This document shows positions 45,098-56,125 of a DNA stretch of 64,000 nt, piece after piece. Position 1 is the stretch's first letter; each line of letters opens with the position of its first letter. The notes below the pieces were generated by a model, which worked only from the letters and a program-made list of their open reading frames with translations, was not told where the DNA came from and did no database searches. Source of the stretch: Paragyromitra xinjiangensis (Eukaryota > Ascomycota > Pezizomycetes > Pezizales > Discinaceae); contig JBCAMK010000003.1 of assembly GCA_038503065.1 (NCBI GenBank), positions 2,976,001 through 3,040,000 on the forward strand, written 5' to 3'. The translations under genes were made by a program, and so were the position numbers.

Positions 45098-47446
45098 GAT
45101 TCTTGTATGAACCTTTTAGGGTCTGAGGTTCTGAAGCTGGCTATTGCGTTTCTGCTGCTGTGAAGGTGAAGTGAAGCTTCTTTGCACGGAATCATTTGGG
45201 GGGTGGTGATGGTGAAGTTCAGCTCTGATGACTATAGAAGGCTGCCGAACCCTAACCCTTATAACTGCTGCCTAAGGCTATCGCTCCAATGAGCTTTGTA
45301 CAGCGACCGAATTTGGAACTGTGCCTGGAATGCCGGGATTATTCGATGAGAAGAAATTACACATCTTTTAACTATTGGTTTTCAAGAATAGATAGATCAG
45401 GATACCCCATCCACTTAGGCAACCAGAGCTCCCCAACTTTAGGCTGCCACCATCATCAGTCGGTTCGGTAAATATATATTAGCCCATTATCCAGCTTTCA
45501 GTATCGTACGCGTTGGAACCTTTCAGGGAGCCATTAACTGGAACTTAACCTAGAATCTTCACGAGATTCACCGGACCTATGATGATATAGCTACCAATGC
45601 CTCTGGCCCAAGTATGCTCTTTTCTCTACGAGGCGCCATTTTACGTCACATTCGGTATCCAATAGGCACTAAGGGTTACTAATTAAGTAGGGTTTAAATT
45701 TATGAAATTTCCTTCGGGCCTTGTGGATTCCAGAGACCTTGCAATTGGACATCAAGCCCCATAATTTTCGGCTGTTTCTTGAATTACCCGTCTCGTACGG
45801 TTCGAGGTTCAAAGTAAGCTGAACCAAAAAAAGTGACTGAAATATGGATATTTGGGGGATTGCAAGTACCGTATGTACTGGGAAAATACGACCCGGCGCT
45901 AGATTTTTGCTAGAGCCTATATGGTGTAAGCTGTAGCTCTATGGACGTAAAACAGCCTCAGAATGACGACACAAAATCGTAATAGTGTTTGTGGGGGGTG
46001 AGGAGAGCAGGAGCAGGTATGGACTGTGAAGGTAAACACCGTTAATATGAGCCACAGCTTACTCTATATTGGCTCTAGCAAAAATCTAGCGCCGGGTCGT
46101 ATTTTCCTAGTACATACGGTATTAAGTACATGTAGTAGTAGCGCACGGAGAAGAAGGCATCAAATGTGGGTATGAATCTCTTCTAGTGTTTTTCGGCTAG
46201 TAGTAATAACTATAGCACGAATTCCCCTAGCCCCTAGTGTTTAGGATAGTCCCTCTTTCTCTGGCCCAAGTAGTGTTGTTCAGGAGCGACAATGCATATG
46301 TGCAATTCTTCGGTGAGTCTTTCACTTAAGGTTGGCTTGTAAGAGATCCTAAGGTCCGATTATCAAAATATTTATGCTATCAAATTGGCGTGAAAGTGTC
46401 ATACGCGGATGACATGCCGTTTAGTAGTACCTTTCCAGCCTGGATTGCGACATGACCACGTTCGCTGCTCGGGCCAGCTAACGCGCAAACCTTACAAGCG
46501 ATGATATCACCGTATCAACCCCTTTACTCGTACCTGATCGGTGTATGTCAACTGAAGACTACGTGGACCGATAGATATAGGACTTGAGGGTTTTTTCGTC
46601 GTTATAATAACTCTTGGGTACGCGTTGGACAGTAGGGACAAAATATATGGTCATGATATCATTAGTATGAGGTAGGACAAAGCTACAAACAGCTACTTTT
46701 ATTCTCTAAGTGTTACGTATAAGACTATGGGACCGAATATCTCCCCCCCTGTATGTCTAGTAGAGCCGCGTGGCTCGTAATGCCAAATATTCGGTTCTTT
46801 CCACTTCATGCGCAGCATTGAGCTCATGCTAGCATCATCTGACATCACTCACCTTCAGATTCCCTCCCTATATCTCATTGAACGTCTCCCCATCGCGATA
46901 GAGTTCCTTCATACTTTTTGCTTTCGTTTATTGCTACGAAAAAGTAGAAAGCATGCATTCAACTACATTTCTCTATCTGACTCTCCTTAGCGGGTTTGGG
47001 GCAAATGGTACTGAGCCTTATTCATCCATTTATATGTCAAAGCCTGAGAACTTCATGTGCTAATAATCATTCTTGTTTTACAGGAAGCCCGGTCGTTAAT
47101 GAAAAACGTCAGCTGGTTCCATTTCCCGCGAATTTTCCCTTTCAGACTCTCTCAGGTGATCAATCGGGCGCACTATCCGCTATTCGGAGCAATAGTCTTA
47201 GAGGTTTGATAATTCCCCCCCCCCGCATTCTTTAAGGTGCTCTAGTTCAGCCGAACTGTTTGAGCCATAGCACCAAAGCTATATACGCAGTAATAGTTGG
47301 GTCAAATATTAAAATTCCTGGGTTATAGGTTTCTGTTCACAGCTGTTAGGCAGCGGTCAAGACACTGAAGATAATACTGAGGACGCCCGTATGATAATGC
47401 TCAAGCGCCCTTCATTTCATTAGCTGATATGCCGCAAAGTTAGCAG
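45098..47446. other. Gene-free stretch with a MITE
   Basis: Apart from the TA-flanked element at 45867-46121 and a small hairpin near 46733-46796 (GACCGAATAT against ATATTCGGTTC), I see nothing. Frames at 46808-47235 lack features. The true 5' end of the next gene must lie somewhere before 47447. Confidence 0.5.
45867..46121. mobile_element. MITE with ~50-bp terminal inverted repeats and TA target site
   Basis: The left end TA-CCGTATGTACTGGGAAAATA and the right end mirror each other for about 50 bp through GACCCGGCGCTAGATTTTTG with only about two mismatches. The flanking dinucleotide is TA on both sides, as for Tc1/mariner-type insertions. The interior has no open frame, so it is non-autonomous. 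The near-identity of the arms suggests recent activity. Confidence 0.8.
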
Positions 47447-48582
47447 TCAAGACACTCGCGACATATTCCCTCGACAAAGTGCCAACTTCAATTCTAACTC
47501 CAACTCCAACTCCAATCAAGGTAGCCCAGGCAACAGCAACAGCTACAGCTATTCCTCCAGCAGCAACAACAACGGTGGAAGTTCTCAGTCTGACGCCAAT
47601 TACAACCTCAACGGAGCGACAGTTCCAAAGCCTTTGGCGAACTATCAACCAGATACTATCAAGGGTGCCTGTAGCCAGTTTCTCGGAAATAATGGTGGAA
47701 ACCAAAACCCAACACCCTCGTAAGTTTTTTTTCTCATTTTATCTTGGATTTTGAGTCGAGCCGCGTTGACCACTTTTGTAAGTGGGTCATTGCTAGTGGC
47801 TCTGGATTTAATTATATCTCAACTGGGATCAATGGAACAACCATTCAGATGAATGAAACGTTCATTGAGATCAACAGCACTGCTGCTGAACTCGGTGGCA
47901 CAACTATTGATATTGATAATGGTAGTGCAAATGGTACTACTATTAATATCAATGGTACTTCCATCGAGATCAACAGCAGTGGAGTTGAAATCAATGGTAC
48001 CTCTATCGTCCTCAATGGCACGGCTGTTGAGATCAATGGTACAGTCGCAAGTATCGGCCAGTCATCTGTTAGCCGTATAGCGCCCGTGTCTAGCAATGAT
48101 TCTTCGCGTTTCTAAAATATCCAAATGCTGACCTATTCGTCACTAGCGTCCCCAACCCTGCCCCCAGCGCAGCCCCACCCACATCTGGGTCTGGATCGCC
48201 GCCAATTAACAGCGCAGCCCCCCTCCCTTCTTCCAACCCAGTCCCCAGTCCAGCCCCAAGCGCCGGGCTCAATCCTGGAATCTACTTCCAGAATGCATTC
48301 TACGGCAGCGGAACCGACAATCCTCTTCGTTCCGTCGAGCAGCCAGGCCTCCCTCCTATCCCCTTCGTCCCAGGGCAGTTTCATGCCTATCGCTACGCCT
48401 GTGCTGAAGTCTGTGCCCGTACCACTGCGGCCCTTGCCTTCACAGTGAAGACGGACTTTAGGACGAATCAGTGTGATTTGGTTATTGGGAGTGAGGTTGG
48501 GAGTGGTGATATTGTTCCAGTTTCGGGTGCGCAGCGTGGGGGATTGCATTTGGAGGCGTGGAATAAGTATGTGGTTAAGTAA
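47447..48582 (+). CDS. Probable secreted protein with heptad NGT repeats; 5' end not found
   Basis: Three coding blocks: about 47447-47719 (Asn/Ser-rich, then PKPLANYQPDTIKGACSQFL), 47797 to about 48088, and about 48147-48582. The first intron is clear (GTAAGT, GTTGAC, TGCTAG; phase 2). The second junction is ambiguous between nearby donors. Block 2 carries about ten 7-residue repeats of the type [IL]-N-G-T-x-[IV]-E, many of them N-glycosylation sequons. Block 3 has a Pro/Ser linker and a C-terminal domain with YACAEVCARTTAALAFTVKT and QCDLV, somewhat like a PAN/apple fold. No start codon or signal peptide could be joined upstream, so the first exon is missing from this model or the gene is damaged. 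Confidence 0.55.
47828..48052 (+). repeat. 21-bp repeats encoding INGTSIE-type heptads
   Basis: Units such as INGTTIQ, MNETFIE, INSTAAE, INGTSIE, INGTSIV, LNGTAVE run nearly without interruption. The pattern of alternating aliphatic residues and Asn-Gly-Thr turns suits a repetitive beta structure. Confidence 0.8.
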
Positions 48583-49669
48583 TGGGTTACTATGTGGAGG
48601 CCAGGAAATTTTCTGTGGGTTCTTTTCAAAAAATAATTTTGTGAGATAGATGTATGGGGTTTTACAGATTGGAATAAATATAAATCGTTGTATCTACAGT
48701 TAAACAAAGCTAGACCGTCAGATCAGCGCCAAATAGGGATTGGGCGAACGCGGTACGAGTGATTGATTATACCCTGCGAGTCACACTATACCCTAGCCAG
48801 GGCTATCCTCAATCCAAGCATATCCCCTAGATTGTAGCTCCTCACACACTGAAATTCAATACCTTGGGCTTTGGTCGCTTGATTTTTTCGGGGTCTGTAG
48901 CCTAAACTTGCCAATTATAGCAGAGATAATAGGCCTTGCTAAGTCTCTGCTTATGGATTCCCAGCTGTAAAACACAAGAATTTGCGGGGAGATGTGCTGA
49001 ATATGCCAAGCCGAGCTGTTTCAAATTCGCTGACTGAAGTCCGTGAAAATACTCGACTACGATCCAGGGGATAATGAAAAACAAGCAGCACTTCCAAGGG
49101 AAAGCCTAGATGTGACAGTGGCTTTGATCTTGCATGGCACAAGAACTTAAAGTATATCTCATAGAGAACCTGGCCAAGTGAGAGCCCTCGGCGAAACAAA
49201 AGCTAGAGTAGAGCACTCTAGAACGCAGGTCTTTGGTACCCCACGGGAATGTCACCAGCTTCCCCCACGCGTCCAGCCTCAATCTGGAACGGATAGAACA
49301 CCGGCACGCACTGACGAGTAATGAGTGGTGATTCAGGTGAAGAGTCAACCTCAATGCCTCAGAGTACCCACTAACTAGCTCGAGCGGCAGTACCCGTCTA
49401 CTGCCAAGCCGGCATACAGTAACCTCACCGCATATCTACCCCATGGGGTACAATACCCCGCAAAACTTCGGGTAGGAACTACCGAGAACCGTGCCAGTTC
49501 TTCGGGTCATCGATACACCGAGACCCATCCTCGCTTATCCCCAGCTTAGCGTTGCACTGCATTGCGGATCACTGTTTTTAAGGATGTCATTTAAATGGAA
49601 CACTGTCGGTTCCTGGAACTCGGAATTTCACTCTTCGTTTCCGGAAAGGAAGAAAATCCAATTTCCAGG
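48583..49669. other. Gene-free stretch
   Basis: 3' flank of the heptad-repeat gene and upstream region of the transporter. Frames at 48902-49354 (minus) are featureless. A frame open from 49595 continues into the transporter, so a 25-residue longer N-terminus is possible. Confidence 0.5.
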
Positions 49670-51618
49670 ATGGACATGCAGCAGAATGATCCCGAAACTC
49701 CAGAGCCCTTTGAGGTGTTGAAGGGAGATAGAGGGAACCTGGATGAACATGATGCTGAACTATACCAGTCGTTTGCATCACGAGATGAGGAATGGCACGA
49801 TCACATGACGAAGAAGCTGCTGAAGAAAGTAGACACTCGTTTACTTCCTATTTTGATTATGATGTATCTTCTTAATTTTCTGGATCGAACGTAAGTTAAG
49901 TTCTAGTTATTGGTGCAGCGTGTAATTGTGAAGAGGGAAGATCGAAGATCTAAGTGCTGATGAATCTGAGTGTGAAGGAACTTGGCTCAAGCCCGGTATG
50001 CCCTGATTTCTGTAGCGAGTTTTTGCATTCAGTACAAAAGCTAAGAAAAGGAGCCTTGGAACTTTAGAAAAGGACCTTGGAATGAAAGGAACGAATTTTA
50101 ATACTGCTACGAGTGTTCTATTTGTTGTAAGTTGGTCCTAGTAAGCTTAGAAAGTGAGAACCTTTTAATGAACGAGATTAGGGCTATATTTTGATGCAAC
50201 TGCCTTCAAATCTCCTCCTTACCCGTCTGCGACCCTCGGTTTACCTTGGTTCAGTGATGGCAGTTTGGGGCGCGATATCAGCGGCACAGGCTGGTACTCA
50301 TAGTTATTCCGGGCTTGTAGTAGCTCGCTTCTTCCTTGGTTAGTATGAGAGGTTTTCCATCTTCTGGAATGGTTCTCTTTGGGTTGTAGCTAACAAAACT
50401 AATAGGGGTGGTGGAGGCTCCATTTTTCCCGGGAGCCCTGTTTCTGATGTCAAGTTGGTATAAGCGAAATGAGCTGGCACACAGATACGCATTCTTCTAT
50501 GCTGGCTCAGCTCTTGCCAATATGTTTGGTGGCCTTCTGGCAGCAGGAGTGCTTGGCAACCTTGAAGGTGCTCATGGGATAGCTGGATGGAGATGGCTTT
50601 TTATTATTGAGGGTGTGATTACCGTGGGAGTTGCGACTTCATCAATGTATGGAATTCCGAGATTAAGAAAGGTTCAAAGAAAACTTGCTGATTTGGTTAC
50701 CAATAGCTTTCTTCTACCAGACTACCCAGCAACTACTAAATGGCTAACCAAAGAAGAACAAGACTACGCGCAATGGCGTCTAATCGAAGACACCGGTGAA
50801 GCAGATCACACCGACACTATTGGTCTCTGGCAAGCCGTTAAAATGGGGTTCTCAGATTACCGACTATATCTCTTCATCCTCATGCAGCACTGCAACCTCC
50901 TCTCACAGTCTTTCACCTACTTTTTCCCAACCATCGTTAACACACTCGGATATTCTCGCGTAACGACACTCCTTCTCACAGTACCCGTATGGTTCGCTAC
51001 CTTCGTAGTTGCACTGGCAGTCACAATCCACGCTTCGAAAACGAATGAGCGGACTTTTCATATTGTTATTCCAATGCTAGTTGCATGTATTGGTAATGTG
51101 ATCGTTACGTCGAGCACCAACACGGGTGCTAGGTTCTTTGCCATGTTCTTGATGCCGATGGGGGCATTACCTGCGTTTCAGGTCATCTTGTATGAGCCCC
51201 GCTAGACAAATTAGGTATCGTGGCTAATATTGACAGAGCGTGGGTGGCAAACTCCTTCCCGCGGCCCCTTGCGAAACGGTCGGTTTGTATCGCATCGATT
51301 AACATGCTAGGAAATATTGCATCTATCTATGGGCCGTAAGTAGCTTACCCTACGCACTGGTATTTCTGAACCCACAGAGCTGATTTTTCGGATAGATATA
51401 TGTACCCGGTTACGGATAGCCCGAGATATATAGCTGGTGGGGGTGCGACGGCTGTTGTTTGTGTTCTTTGTGCGTTGATGGCGTTGGTGGTTAGGTTTTG
51501 CCTTGAGCGTGAGAATAGAAAACTTGAGGTTTTGGAGAACGTTGGTGCAGAAGAGAATATTGGCCATACTGGGGATGAAGTTGATATGAGGGCAACGGGG
51601 TTTAGGTATATTATTTAG
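49670..51618 (+). CDS. MFS anion:cation symporter (Dal5/Tna1 allantoate/nicotinate permease family)
   Basis: Seven exons (49670-49890, 49978-49995, 50054-50126, 50182-50338, 50406-51189, 51237-51335, 51396-51618) join in phase to 524 aa. The second exon is only 18 bp and encodes NLAQA. The N-terminal cytosolic part (HMTKKLLKKVDTRLLPILIM) leads into 12 expected membrane spans. Family signatures are present: NFLDRTNLAQAR, GYILMQLPSNLLLTRLRPS, VVEAPFFPGALFLMSSWYKR, WLTKEEQDYAQWRL in the central loop, and WVANSFPRPLAKRSVCIASI before the last helices. Members import organic anions such as allantoate, nicotinate, pantothenate or related acids by proton symport at the plasma membrane. The substrate cannot be told from sequence. 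No pathway genes adjoin it. Confidence 0.9.
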
Positions 51619-52681
51619 CGGAACTAGGATAGGATAAGTAGTGTAGTCATAATTATCTAGATATATAATTCAGAAATTTCCTTGTGATCTGGAATGAAGG
51701 CTAGCCCAATAACGCCCAGAGCCGCCTGAAATAAGCCATCCCGGTAGTCAAGCGAGAGAACTCGGTTGATCAGCTCTTGGATCCAATATACGTTGCATCA
51801 TGTTGGCGCGTTTGCCAGTACCAGAATTACGCACCCACAGTATTTATGGTACTTATATCTATAAATACCAACAAAGACTGCGCCTGGCTACCCACCCCTA
51901 TGTTAAGGGCAATAGGTTTGTAGGGAGCGATAAAGAGCAGGTATAGTGAGAGGGTATGTTGTGGTAGAAGGATAGAACTACATATATTGCGGTGCTCGAG
52001 GTGGAATCGAGCGGTTTCGGCTTGCAATATCGTCATGAAGCGTCACTCGCCTCGGTTCTTCGGCTTAAATGGACTTATTCTTAGCATGCCTGTCCGCTAA
52101 ACCTGGAGGCGCAAGTGATGGTGGTTTTGGGTTGTCTATACTACCCTCATTTAGCTTAAACTTCCATCTCGTGACGAAACTTCATCTAATCAAACTCCCT
52201 GCCCCCTCCCCTAACGTTATTGGTCCCCAATTCCTGGGAGCCACTATCGAGAAAAGGACCACAATAAACGCATATCTCTGAGCTACATCGCTGGTCATAA
52301 CTGTGTTGTGGATTTCTAAAGATACATGTAGCTAAGGAACTTGAGAGTTGTCTTGCGTCTGGGCCTATCGTGTTGGAGCAAACTGCTAGACCATACTATT
52401 GAAGAGATAGTATATTCCTATAGAAGCCAAACTATATAGCAGTAGCAAGTTCCAATTTCCTCGAGCAGTATCCGTGATTGCTAGTTTTATATCCTCAATC
52501 CCAAAACGTGTCTCGGCCCCCACCGGCCGTCATCTTAGATGTACCTAATAAACATCTATCGACCTATCGTCACCGTTTCATGTGGCATATCGCCCCTGAG
52601 GGGTGTGGCTTGTGGCTTGTATCTCACTCCAAATCCCGCCATGTGACATTGAAATAGCGGCGTCCCTAGTCCTATCCATCA

Positions 52682-52792
52682 GTCCTGGTGGTGTAGTGGT
52701 TAGCATGCCCATTCGAGTCTTCGGACGCTTATGCCAGCAGCAATGCATGGCTGCATTTCAAGGGTGCCTAGGTTCGAGTCCTAGCCGGGATA
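52682..52792 (+). tRNA. tRNA-like Pol III gene, isotype unresolved
   Basis: A perfect B box (GGTTCGAGTCC) sits in a 5-bp T stem (CTAGG/CCTAG). The D arm (GTGTAGTGGTTAGCAT) contains a good A box. The 7-bp acceptor stem GTCCTGG/CCGGGAT pairs with two G-U wobbles, and TTTT follows for termination. The stretch between the D and T arms is about 60 nt, implying an intron or insertion (it contains a GTC-TTCG-GAC hairpin). I could not fold a regular anticodon arm with U33 and a normal variable loop. It may be an intron-bearing tRNA, a tRNA pseudogene or the head of a SINE. Confidence 0.5.
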
Positions 52793-52847
52793 TTTCTTTT
52801 GTTTTTCTCTCGGGTAGTGCGCTGTTCTGTTGTCGGTAGGTATTCCC

Positions 52848-52872
52848 TCGGTCGGTCGGTCGGTCGGTCGGT
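52848..52872. repeat. GGTC tetranucleotide microsatellite
   Basis: About six tandem GGTC units, just downstream of the tRNA-like gene. Confidence 0.9.
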
Positions 52873-53921
52873 AACTGATTGTTTGGTCATGAGGAATTAC
52901 TCGGAGGATCAATGGTGGTATTTGTTGTGATATTGGGGCACGTAGGGAGGAATAGAGGGCTTAATTGCTTGCTTGCTAGGTGGGCAGTACGGCCCTATCT
53001 AAATGGCTCTCTCGGGTGCCTGTCTCTCAATCATTTCCGACCCCGGCCCCGAGGCCACGCCCCGTATTAGGAAGCATCTCCAACAGTATTTTTGTCCTTT
53101 GTTTTATTGAATTCATAAAAAAGATAAGATTCTTGGTCTATATTTTTGTAGCAGCAGTTTTCTAGATTGTATTGATCTAGTGGGTTGCGAGATTTGTGAT
53201 TCCCCCTTATAAATCCTGAGGCCAGATGAAACCTTGGTGACCAAGCAGCCCACAATGAGTAAACAACGTGCTAGGTCATATAAACAGTGAAAAACGAGGC
53301 TGTGAAACGTGCTGTTACATTCTCAAGCAACGCGATTTTGCCGCTGTCCCAACCCCACAGAACGCATCCATTCCAGAAGGAGTGGGTACATGTAGTGAAT
53401 GCTATTTGGGACATTAGGCTGTACACCCTTCTAAGCTACATACCACCCAGAGGCACTAACGGCATATAGATAAGTAACATCTTCGAAGGCGAAGTAGCAT
53501 TCTCAAGAACCTCCTCTACTATCAAACGTCGATTCCAGAAACTTACCCCTTACATATTTCTCACATGCCACACAGTGGCGCTAGAGTTTCGTCGCCCACG
53601 AAATGACTTGCACCATGCCAATGTCAGCCACTAATCGCAATCCTCAGCCTTAGAAGTCCCCTTTCAAACGCTTCCATGAAGAAACCCAACCATTCAGTTG
53701 AATAAAATACCGCCTTCCACTTATTCCAACACCTTCCACTACCATATGTACTGCGCCTTTCTCATAGGCATAAGTGCTAGATAAACAGCCTCACCTATTA
53801 TCCCATAGCAACCCGCCTTCCAGAATAAAAAATCCCCATCCATAAATACGAGCATGTTCTCCAGTATCCCATGGAACCATCATAATATGCACCATAATAC
53901 CAATCCTTTCCAAAGCCCCAA

Positions 53922-55073
53922 ATGCAACCTCGAATATCAATACCATGTTCCTTTCTCTCCCTCTCCATGTTCGTGCAAGTCACATCAGCAGTCGCGATGT
54001 GGAACTGGCTCTTTCTTGTCTTCCCGAACACCGAAACCTACGTACAGGGGCCAAACCCATACAAATTCAAAGGCACAATATCACCAGAAGCACTAGCTAC
54101 AATCCCGCGGGTAGCAGCGAATATGAATTCGATTGTATCTAATACTTCGGCTGGGATGGCGGGGTTTCAGGTAACGATGGTTACGTTCAATACACCCATA
54201 ACCTATGAAGCCCACGAATGTAGTGATGGCCCTGGGATTTGCTATTTCCTTGAGTTGGTGGACTTGGAGAAGTACATAAAGCTCGCTTCGGAAGCGACGG
54301 GAGAGAAATTTGACGGGGTTGTTGGGATAAACCAGGCTTCTAACGATGCTGACGGCCGATGGTTGGGGGGAAATATCAGAGCAGCTTGTGGGTATAGTGA
54401 AGGGCAGGTGGGGAAGGCGTTTAGTGATACAGGGTTTGGGCATTGCTGGATCCCAATGTCAGGTGACAGTGGGTTCAAGAGGGTAAGTGTCTCTCCAGCA
54501 GGAATTCAGCTCTATCTGAACTAACATTCTGGAAAGTACGATGAGCTTTTTATACACGAAATGGGCCATGCGATAGATATGTACTATCAGCGCCATGGAC
54601 CTGAGTCTTGTAAAAGTCGAATCCCTCCCGAGGGACATCATATACTGGACCAAGTTGACAAGCAACAAAACACGTTTCCGCGCTGGAATAATGACCCGAC
54701 TGGCTATGATAACTACAAATGGTGGGAAGAGTAAGTAGATTACATCCAATGCCCTATGGCTTCCTTCTTCTGACTTCCTGAAAGGTATTTCACTGGCAAC
54801 CGCCCAGATTCCCGATTCTCCAAAGGTTCTGGGATTTCCGAATCTTGCTGGGCCTTTGGATCTCCAACAAGAAAATACGACCACCAGCCTGTCCGTGGTC
54901 CTATTAGACCATGGCCTGGGCCAACACCTGGTGGGCCTCCGTTTGCAGACGGAAGTGGTAGACTGAACGAAGACATAGTTGATGTCGAGGAAAATACCTT
55001 TGGAGTGACTAAGGATTCCAAGGAGGGGTGGTGCGGTTTTGAGAATATCACGAATATTCAACAGTTTAGATGA
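53922..55073 (+). CDS. Putative secreted zinc metallopeptidase (HEMGH)
   Basis: Exons 53922-54482, 54537-54730 and 54785-55073 join in phases 0 and 2 to 347 aa. The start at 53922 opens on a signal-like hydrophobic stretch (ISIPCSFLSLSMFVQVTSAV). Residues 192-201 read FIHEMGHAID, a clean HExxH zinc-binding motif (His194, Glu195, His198) at the head of exon 2. It is not followed by the metzincin xxGxxH extension, so a gluzincin-type third ligand would be expected downstream; candidates lie in EGHHILDQVD or the WWEE stretch. The conserved-looking N-terminal domain has several Cys and Gly-rich loops. I cannot name the peptidase family. Secretion and zinc dependence are inferred. Confidence 0.7.
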
Positions 55074-56125
55074 GACTAAACGGTGAAGCTTTATACATGG
55101 GTGGTTTTCTTTCGGTTGTTTTGGGCATTGCATCTGGTGTTTTTAACTTGTTACTGGATGATTTAACGGTTTAACGACGGACTGATGAATACAAGGATAC
55201 GCATATGCATGTAATACAAAGCTTTAGATTATATCTATATATATAAAATAGGACGGGGGCAGAAACTTGGGGTTACCCTGCTGAACTATGCTCACAGTTG
55301 AGAAAATTACATGTTTGATTCTAAGTACATGTAATATGTATATCACGGGACGAGGTTGAGAAGCCAAAATATGACGAGCTTTGAACGTAACGAGCGAAGC
55401 GAGTGAAGTGAGAAGTGAGGAATATTTTGCTTCTCAACCGAGTGGACTCTTAACTGACTTGGTGTGCCGAAAAGAAAGAGTCGCCATGAATTAATATATA
55501 CCTTTGCTGTCAACTTGAAATCCACCCTCCTACTGCTTCCCCCTCCCAACGCCCATGTGGTAACACATGGGCAGCCCTAGTAAATCATAATACACAAATT
55601 TATAACAATACCAATTAGAAAGCCCCCCAAAACCCGCACAGTACCAAAAAGAACAAACCCCAAAAACCTCCCTGTTGGTAATTCGGGCTATTTCCCCCCG
55701 AATAATCACGCGTTTAAATCCTCTCCATACGTAAAAACTCTTGGTATCGAAGGGTCGTCTATATAAACTCGCTTCGCGCAACAGGTTTGTGCCTGCATGC
55801 CAAGTCCACTTTATGCTTAAAGAAATCTTCCGAGACCTAAAACACAGGCGTACAAGCCCTGATCAGTGACTACCCATCTCCGACTCCCGAGATCTTGGCT
55901 CGCAATAGGGTTAAAAAACGTCCGAATAAATCGGGGATCTTCTATCTCTGCCTTGAGATGCTGGGAATACGGGCCGCGGTTTGGATGTGCATGGGGTTAG
56001 AGTAGTCGTAACTTCGTTATGGAGGAAATGAGCAATAGAGATTATAAAGACGTAAAGAAACTGTTCAAAATAGCGGTATATTCCTCGTATTCGATTCTAC
56101 AGAGGTGATCAATCCGTTCTTCAAG
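55074..56125. other. Intergenic, gene-free
   Basis: It contains an AT microsatellite near 55226-55250, a TACATGTA palindrome near 55325 and the promoter region of the PL4 gene. The minus-strand frame at 55343-55781 is featureless. Confidence 0.5.

Larger units (their letters stand above)
51619..53921. other. Gene-free stretch with a tRNA-like gene and a GGTC microsatellite
   Basis: Besides the Pol III gene at 52682-52792 and a (GGTC)n run at 52848-52872, nothing coding is supported. A TACATGTA palindrome occurs near 52323 and another near 53391. Confidence 0.5.
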
